From the NCBI GenBank assembly GCA_907165065.1, contig OU015524.1:61483295-61547294 (forward strand): a DNA stretch of 64,000 bases, read 5' to 3'. The position numbers and the translations under genes were made by a program. This DNA is from Caprimulgus europaeus. Its lineage: Eukaryota; Chordata; Aves; Caprimulgiformes; Caprimulgidae. This document shows, in pieces, positions 57,263 to 64,000 of the stretch; within the stretch, counting starts at the first letter, position 1; every line of letters begins with the position of its first letter. The notes under the pieces are model-generated. The model did no database searches. It was given only the letters and a program-made list of their open reading frames with translations, and was not told the DNA's origin.

Positions 57263-57934
57263 GCTTTCTAACTGCTTTTTTCACATACATCAAGGAAATT
57301 TATTTTTATCTCCAGACTCTTCTGCCATGGACTTGGGACCTGTCTGCATACTTTCTTTGTGACCTCATTGGTGCTAATCACATCACATAGAGATAAGTAC
57401 TTGTGCAGGGAGGGCAGTGGCAAGATACCAACAGAGGGTAAAGCAGAAGGAGTGATAAGTGAGAGATGGGCCATCGTTTAAAAGTTGTCTTCTCCAGCCC
57501 TCATGGTAAAAAGGAACTGAATGAATGTGAAGCATTTCAGATGAATTAAGAGCCACTGCAGCTGCCATAATAATCTTCCTTAAAAAAACAAGTGTCAGTG
57601 CCAAGCTCTCTTCCCTGGACCTGCCTCTGTCTTGCTAAGATGCACAGAAAATGGTTGTGTTGGTTTCCATTCGACTTTGTGGGACACTCTGCAGAGGGGC
57701 AAATGTCTTAGTTGGTGTGTATGAGGTTGCCTTAAAACTTCACTGTCTGGCACATACATCCCAAAGCTGAAGATCACCCCGTTCTTGGCCTGATGGCTGT
57801 CAGAGAGACCAGCCTGTGGCTCTGCTTTTGTTTAGGCCAGTATCTAGTGATCATAAGGGGAGGATACCATAGCTAAGTATCAGGACAGCAGAGGCACGTC
57901 CCCTCCCTTCACCTTCCACTTGCTACTGTCGGGA
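57263..57934. other. Spacer between two CR1 tails, no gene seen
   Basis: No gene or further repeat was recognised. Confidence 0.5.
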
Positions 57935-57996
57935 AAGCTAGATGATCTTTAAGGTCCCTTCCAGCCCAAACCATTCTATGATTCTATGATTCTATG
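57935..57996 (+). repeat. CR1 LINE 3' tip with ATTCTATG microsatellite
   Basis: TAGATGATCTTTAAGGTCCC, the TTCCAGCCCAAACCATTC block and three ATTCTATG-type units at the end. It is an extreme 5'-truncated insertion in the opposite orientation to the CR1 piece at 57.0 kb. Confidence 0.95.
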
Positions 57997-58235
57997 TCTC
58001 TTGCATTTGAGTGAGCTACCTGCAACTGAGGTATCTGCCTGCTCAAAGCAGGCAGAAAGCCCCAGGAGGGTGTTGCTGAGTGAGCTAATGCTTCAGAGAG
58101 AGAAGTGCAGTCTGTCCCTTCAACTCTAGGACCAATTTCCTGAGCTCAACCCCTTCACCAACCATTTTTTCATGGTGACATGTCCGTGCATCTTCATGAG
58201 GACTGTCTGCCTACTAGCCAGCTCTCGATGTACAA

Positions 58236-58365
58236 GACCTGGGTTGTATTCTTGCTTCTGCTATGCTATCTCTCTGACTCAGTTTCCTCATCTGTCAAAT
58301 GCGAATAAGGATGGTGCTCTCCTTTGTGAAGTCTGTTGAGCAACGTGGATAAAAGCAATGCACAA
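58236..58365 (+). repeat. MIR SINE
   Basis: The diagnostic core CTCAGTTTCCTCATCTGTCA (58279-58298) is followed by AATGCGAATAAGGATGGTGC and a TTTGTGAAG ... AAAAGCAATGCAC tail, in MIR order. It is one of the best preserved ancient SINEs in the window. Confidence 0.8.
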
Positions 58366-58780
58366 GAGAGAGGAATTGCGAGAGGGCAGAACGTTGACAA
58401 CGCTGGCCTGCCACAGTCTGCAGTGTCCTACTATGCTATGGGTACGTAGTGACAGCTGTAGTCTTTGTCAAACGAGGAGAAGGATGGTCTGAGTTACCTA
58501 GATACCCTCACTTTGCTCGTCTTCTTGAGGAAGCAACCGCTTTTATCCATGTGGCTGATGCCCGAGATCTAAGAGAAGTGACTAATCTCTAGAGAACTGA
58601 AAGTGCTTTTTGGCAAGGCAGAGAATTTTATTCCCTAACAGATAAACACAGCACTTGTTACTGAGAAATAACCCTGGCCAAATTGACTGTCTGTAGCTGT
58701 CCACAGCCTTAGATCACCACATGGCCACACATCAGACGATAAAGTGCTCTGGGCCCTGCTGGCGGGTGGGAGATGGGGAA

Positions 58781-58862
58781 GGAAATTCCCAGGTGCTGCA
58801 GAGAGTAAAGTGGCAGCAGTGGAAGCAATGATTCAGGAGGCAGCATTCTTTTCTCTGAGTCA
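58781..58862. promoter_or_regulatory. Candidate distal enhancer: kappaB, E-box, AP-1
   Basis: GGAAATTCCC (58781-58790, an exact kappaB match on the minus strand) overlaps a CAGGTG E-box (58790-58795). TGATTCA and a perfect AP-1 TGAGTCA (58856-58862) follow within 75 bp. The site lies about 16 kb upstream of the TNFAIP3 promoter. Co-occurrence of NF-kappaB and AP-1 motifs is typical of inflammatory enhancers, but this is motif evidence only. Confidence 0.35.
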
Positions 58863-61284
58863 TTGCTGATCCTTTACCTCTGCCTGATCTTAGGGAAACT
58901 GTGTTGCTGCATAGTTATTATCTTTCTTATGATATTTAAAACTGAGGTTTTCACACTTTTTAGCATCAGCAGAGGCTACACCACTTTTTGCAGTAGCAGA
59001 TTGAGATGAATTTTTATTCGGTCATGAAAGTCAGGGTAAGAAGCCCGGCACTCACAGATGACCTGTCCTGCTCCTGCCCTGAGGCAGGACCCCACATCCC
59101 TCAGCTGATCCTGACAAATGCCCCTATTACCTGTTCTGAAACACCTGCAATGATAAGGGTTTCACACTCTCTCTTGGCAATCTGGTCTGGTGTCTCCTTA
59201 GCTTTACTGACTGGAGGTTTCTCCTCACGTTTACCTTACAGCTCCCTAACTTGTGCACTCTGCAGTTGGAGCCAAGCAGTAGGAGTATAAACATCACTTG
59301 GCACCAAACACTTTCACTTTGTAGGAAGGAAGTGAATGATTCATTTTACCATTAAAGAAATGAGGGGAAAATAAGTATTTATAATGCAAATGCATAGTTT
59401 CAGACTTTGCTTTCCATCTTCATCGTGAAAAGCCAACTAGAAAACCCACCACTGTAGGCTGGATGTTGCAAGTGCCCCTGATCTGCAGTTGGGACCAGTG
59501 GCATCACGAAGCCATAATCCCCAGGTCACAGGCACACGCTGTCACTGCTGCTGGTCCAAGGCCTGTGAGCCCAGGTTCCACTTTGCTTTGACATTTTGTA
59601 TGCCTGCAGTGAAGCTGGGGGCTGTTCTGGCAGAGGTGGGTTAGAGCGTACGTGGGCAACTAAATCACTTTGCAGGTGATGTGAGGGCAACAGTCCCATT
59701 TGGTGATCTTGTCCTCACCCACCCATCCCCAAGCATCCTCTCACCATGCCCTGGGTGATGAGCACCACAGAAGACTAGTGTGTTTCTTATTTTGATTGTG
59801 TATTGAATTACTAATTCCCAACGGCCGTCAGTAGTTTCAGCCAGGCTGGGCAGTGGCGTCCAGCGCACCCCATGGCACGTTGGCTGGGTGCTGACACTGG
59901 GCGGGGGTTTGCGGCACAGCCAAGACAACAAAGCCAGGTGGGGAGTGGCACGAGGCAACCCAGGAAGTCACATTCCTGCCATGGCAGTGCCAGCAAAACT
60001 TTTTAGGACTCAGCTTTCCTCAGAAACAAGACACAAATGAGGTTAATGTCTCTTTTGAAAGCCTTTAGAGAACTTCAAACCAGGCCCTATACCCCTTCTT
60101 GTCCTATAGACTTATTCTTTATTTCACTTTTGTGAACCAGATAATTAAGCAAAGAGCTGGATCCTTGATAAATCAGAACAGCTCAGTTGAAGTCAATAGC
60201 ACAGCTGTTATTTTAGTGACAGCATGTGGGTTCAGACCCCAAACTGAAAGTTAATTTATTATCTAGCTGGATATAAGTTCATGGTACAGGTTCTCACTTT
60301 CCCACACTGCCCTGCTAAAGATGCCACCAGGCTGGTTTGGCTTGTTGCAGTGTGGATGTGCCAGCAGTTTTTGGTGCTGTGGATCATACTCAGCAGCCAC
60401 TGCCTGTGTAGCAATTCCCTTATTAATTTTCTCTTTCAAAAGTGGCAACCTTACCTCCTCCTTACCCAGCAAAATTCTGTCCTCAAGTACCAACTTCAAA
60501 TATATGCATATATCATATATCCACTTGTATATTAATTCATTCCTGTGCCTCTGCTTAATTTATAATTTTGCATTTACGCAATATTTTGCATAATGCATTT
60601 ATAATTTTGCATTAGCCACACTCTTCTAATTACGTAATGGAGGAAAAAACAAAGGAAACCCACTTGAATCACTTGTACTGCACATTTACCAATATTCCTT
60701 AGTGCATCTAGTTCTTGTGAATCAAGTATGTTGAAATTTCACAAGAATAAACTGCCACTTTACTGAAAGTGATTTTTAGCTATATGAGCAGGGAAAGCCA
60801 CTATTACTTTTTATTTCCCAACAACAACTGATTTAGTTTGAAATTCATATTTTGTAATAGCTGAAATGAAGATATATTCCACCAGACAATCCTGGTGACT
60901 TTTTACTGGAAGACCAGCAACACCAGGCAGATGGAGGTGGATCATTACCACCAAGAGAGGTCATTAGCTCTGTTGCAAAAGTGGCTACTGATTACAGCTG
61001 GACACATAACAACTGATTTTTCATGAACAGTTTGGCAAGTCTGTTGGTTTGTTTATTTTTACTTATGCTGACTTTCTACTTTTTCTACTGTTTTGACAAA
61101 AGCTCCACAGTTTCTGAAGTGCAACAGTTTCCTGCATGGCTCTGCTTCTAGCAGTCACCTAACAGCGTTTTACCTTTAAGGGCATGTAGTCCTGCTGATA
61201 CAGATGTCAGCTCTGAAGAGGAAAGCGATTTTTCTCTTTTTTTTTTTGTTATCCCATTTCTGAGCTGGCAAACCTAGGTGTGAC
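58863..61284. other. Upstream intergenic, no gene seen
   Basis: No gene was recognised. A TTTATAATTTTGCAT duplication lies at about 60557-60613 (two copies, 41 bp apart), along with the possible old CR1 remnant noted separately. Confidence 0.5.
59120..59270 (-). repeat. Possible old CR1-type LINE remnant
   Basis: TCTCTCTTGGCAATCTGGTC, a CTTTACTGACTGGAGGTTTC block and TCACGTTTACCTTACAG follow the order of the CR1 family 3'UTR reverse complement (TCCCTTGGCAACCTGTTCCA ... TTCTTCCT ... CTAACCTAAA), but are heavily diverged. Confidence 0.35.
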
Positions 61285-61480
61285 TGAGGTGATTGCCAGC
61301 TACGCCAGAGCGCTGGTTCGGCTCGCCGCGGCTGAGGCCAGAGCCTGATCTCACGCGCGGTGTTTTTTCATGTGTGCGACTCTGCTGACGTCCTTCGGCT
61401 TCCTGTTCAGTAAGGCTGCACTTGGCACCCTCGGCTTTAGGCACGACTTGTACCCTCTTAGACTGCACCCTCTGGCTCTC
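61285..61480. promoter_or_regulatory. Small isolated CpG-rich patch
   Basis: About 15 CpG dinucleotides in 200 bp (for example CTCGCCGCGG, CACGCGCGGTG and TGCTGACGTCC) inside CpG-poor DNA. It contains a CRE-like TGACGTC at 61385-61391. There is no recognisable exon. It could be an unmethylated regulatory element or the promoter of an unknown transcript. Confidence 0.4.
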
Positions 61481-62569
61481 GTTTGGTTTTATCAGCCCTT
61501 CCCTGCCTGTGAATAATGTTTGGTCGTGATGGCAGCCTGGGGAGGCTGTGGGGAGGGAAGGTCGGCTCTGCTGCAGCCCATTCGGTGGCAGCAGCGTGGG
61601 TGAGGTAGGTGTGCGTGGGAAGGAGAGGGAGCGAGTTTCAGGCAATTGCTGGTAGCGTGTGGGACATGCAGTAGGTGGTGTTTCCCCCACCCCAACACAA
61701 TAAACCTTCAGGTTACAAGTAGGTTGAATCTTGTCAGGTCATAGGCACGTTATAAAAATAAGCACGGACCTCTGAGGTGGATAGGTTACCAGTGAGGGGG
61801 CAGTAGCATGGCTAAATCACATCATTCCTCTTTCTGGTAAACACCGAGACTAAAATCAACTGTTCCTACTGCCCGGCTGCAAGGCTTTTGCCTCCCTTTT
61901 GTGTTGCTGGCATTGGTGCTGTATTGCATGTCTTGGACAGCCATACCAACGAAAGGCCCTGCCCATGCTAAAGTTTCTAAGTGCATTTGGAGGTCCTGAG
62001 TGCTGTTTTCTGGTGCCAGACCAGAATAATAACAATGGGCCAGTGAGGAACTTCTCTGAGAATTATTGAGACCAGAATCAAGAGTCATGCCTGTCCACCC
62101 TTTTATTTTTGAGGTATTAGCTAGGGAGGGCATTTCAGGTGTCATTCAGAGGAAACCAGGGCAGAGAATGCTTCTCCCTATGTTCCAAGTCTGTCCTTTT
62201 CTGAACTCCATTTCAGTAATAAACTCATATAGCATTCCTCAAAACGGACATTTCATAATATAAGCTGAGGATTATGCTGACTGAAGTATTCTGCTGTCTG
62301 TAATACAGTAGTGCTGTATTTTGTCAGTGGAAGCAAGAGGATCAAAAATATCTTTCACACTTTTGCAAGAACTCTTATTTCTCATTGCCAACTTCAGACA
62401 GTCTATTGTTGCAAGTACTTCAAATTTGCTAAGCCTCACTGCAACGTAACTGTCATATGCTGTGACTGCTTGCAAGGCTGGTTTAAAGAGAACATTTGCT
62501 TTTCCCAGTGATTTCTAGACCTGAAGAACTGAAGAAAGCAGGAAACCTCCAATGCAGTGCAAATGTAAG
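61481..62569. other. Upstream intergenic, no gene seen
   Basis: Nothing beyond short random open frames was recognised. Confidence 0.5.
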
Positions 62570-63392
62570 AATGTTAAAAACCAGGGCTGCCAGGCCCTGG
62601 ACAGGCACAGCAGCATGGGCTGACAAGAACCTCATGATATTCAACAAAAGCAGATGTGAAGTTGTGCACCTGGGAAGGAAAAGCCCCTTGCAGTGATATG
62701 GGGAGGGGACTGACTGGCTGGGGGGCAGCCCTGCTGAAGAAGATTGGGCACAGGCAGCGAGCTGGACGTGAGCCAGCAACGTATTCTCACAGCAAAAGAT
62801 GCCAACAGCATCCTGGGCTGTGCTAACCAGAGAAGAGACAGTAGATGGAGGGGAGGGATTATTGCCCTTCACTCAGTGCTTGTCAAACTAATCTGCAATA
62901 CCATGTCCAGTTTTGTTCACCTCTCTCCTCCCCAAGTACAGGAAAATTGGAGCATGTTCAGCAGAGGGCCACCAAGGTGGTCAGGGCTGGAACACTTGCC
63001 CTGTGAGGAGAGACTGAGGGATCTGATTCAGTCTGGGGCAGAGATGTCTTTGGAAGGACCCAAAAGCAGCTCCCCAGTGCGTAAGGAGATGTCAGTGAGA
63101 AGACAGTGCCAGGATCTTCACAGCACTACACATTGTGAGGTCAAGGGATTGAAGTTGAAACAAGAGGTTCAGGCTGGATATAAGGAGACACTTCCCCATG
63201 ATGACAGTCAAACACTGGACCAGGTCACCCAGTGAGTTGTGCAGTCTCCATCCTTGAAGATTTTCAAGACTGAACAGACAGAGCCCTGAGCTACCTGATC
63301 TGAGTTTACAGCTGTGTCTGCTTTGGGCAGGAGGTTACAGTAGATACCTCTCGACATCCCTCCAGCCTGATACCCTGTGATCCTGTGCCTAA
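62570..63392 (+). repeat. CR1 LINE fragment, ORF2 C-terminal part and 3'UTR
   Basis: The longest LINE piece in the window (about 0.8 kb). Blocks in order: AACCTCATGATATTCAACAA, GTTGTGCACCTGGGAAGGA, CAGCATCCTGGGCTGTGCTA, CAGAGGGCCACCAAGGTGGT, CTGTGAGGAGAGACTGAGGG, GATATAAGGAGACACTTCCC and a decayed tail ending CCCTGTGATCCTGTGCC. It is degraded and not coding, and belongs to an older subfamily than the copies at 44 and 57 kb. Confidence 0.9.
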
Positions 63393-64000
63393 ACATCCTA
63401 CACTCTGAGTGTCATGAGAAGTTTCAGAACTGGGTGAAGGATTGAAAAGGTAAAAGGAATATATTTCGACCCCTCTCTCCACCTTTGATCAACTGATTTA
63501 GCTCCAGACCAACATCAATGGTATTTCCTCTGATTTCTTTGACCTTGATCAGGCAGTGGGCTTGTAGGAGTGTTGGCTTGGCAGCTGGTATTTTAAGATG
63601 AGCCCAGAGGAGCTGGGTGCTGGGCAGAGGGGATGGTGCACCCACTGCCCGATGAGCTGCTAATGCTAAAGCGGGGCTCAATCAAGCAGGAGTGCCTGAG
63701 CAGGGATGTCTTGTGGGCTCAAAGGTAGGAACAGAAACTCAGCTTTGCCCAGCAAGAAATACCCAGCAGGATACCCCTGGTAAGTGAGATGCTGTTACAC
63801 ATAGAGACAAAGCAGATAACGTTGGCCAATTTTGACAATTTTAATCTCTCAGAATACAAAATCCATATTATACCACGGCATTAAACTAATTGCAGTTATT
63901 TGGGATATGTCACTTCCCAACCTAAAATTAGTTGTGTGCAAATTCAGCTCCAAGACTATGGCACCCATGTTGCCTGTGGGACAGTCACTGTGCTGAATGG
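63393..64000. other. Intergenic, no gene seen
   Basis: No gene, RNA or repeat was recognised up to the window end. Confidence 0.5.

Noticed and set aside
62744-63235. 163-codon open frame
   Set aside because: It lies inside a degraded CR1 LINE copy, in a frame without LINE protein similarity.
1-64000. CRISPR arrays, operons, tRNA or rRNA genes, riboswitches
   Set aside because: This is vertebrate nuclear DNA. I saw no spaced palindromic repeats, tRNA boxes or ribosomal RNA sequence.

Overview
This window is bird genomic DNA. It has CR1 LINE fragments ending in the avian ATTCTATG microsatellite, solo LTR fossils of bird endogenous retroviruses, heavily decayed MIR-type SINEs, an AT-rich background, and one CpG island. 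The species cannot be fixed from what I can see.

The only protein-coding gene I can support is TNFAIP3 (A20), on the minus strand. Its eight coding exons run from the ATG at 39433-39435 to the TAG at 28221-28223 and join without a frameshift into a predicted 795-residue protein (human A20 has 790). Every junction is GT-AG, and the OTU deubiquitinase domain and all seven A20-type C2-C2 zinc fingers are present. A 3'UTR of about 1.45 kb ends near two overlapping AATAAA signals at 26770-26779. A non-coding first exon is expected inside the CpG island at about 42.2-43.6 kb. That island carries two tandem exact NF-kappaB sites (42966-42975, 42989-42998), as the human A20 promoter does, and a triple GAAA IRF-type element (42871-42886).

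Layout: 1-26.7 kb lies downstream of the gene and has no recognisable gene. It holds one CR1 piece, four LTR fossils (3.1-15.7 kb, all oriented like the gene), two probable MIRs and an isolated kappaB match at 19212. 26.7-43.6 kb is TNFAIP3 with its promoter. 43.6-64 kb lies upstream and is again gene-free. It holds five CR1 pieces, two clear MIRs, one possible old CR1-type remnant, a candidate kappaB/E-box/AP-1 cluster at 58.8 kb and a small isolated CpG-rich patch at 61.3 kb.

A20 is an NF-kappaB-induced ubiquitin editor that shuts NF-kappaB signalling down, so the promoter sites and the protein together form a negative feedback loop. I found no previously undescribed system. The most notable protein observations are the apparent loss of the human MALT1 cleavage arginine and an alanine at the position of human Thr108.
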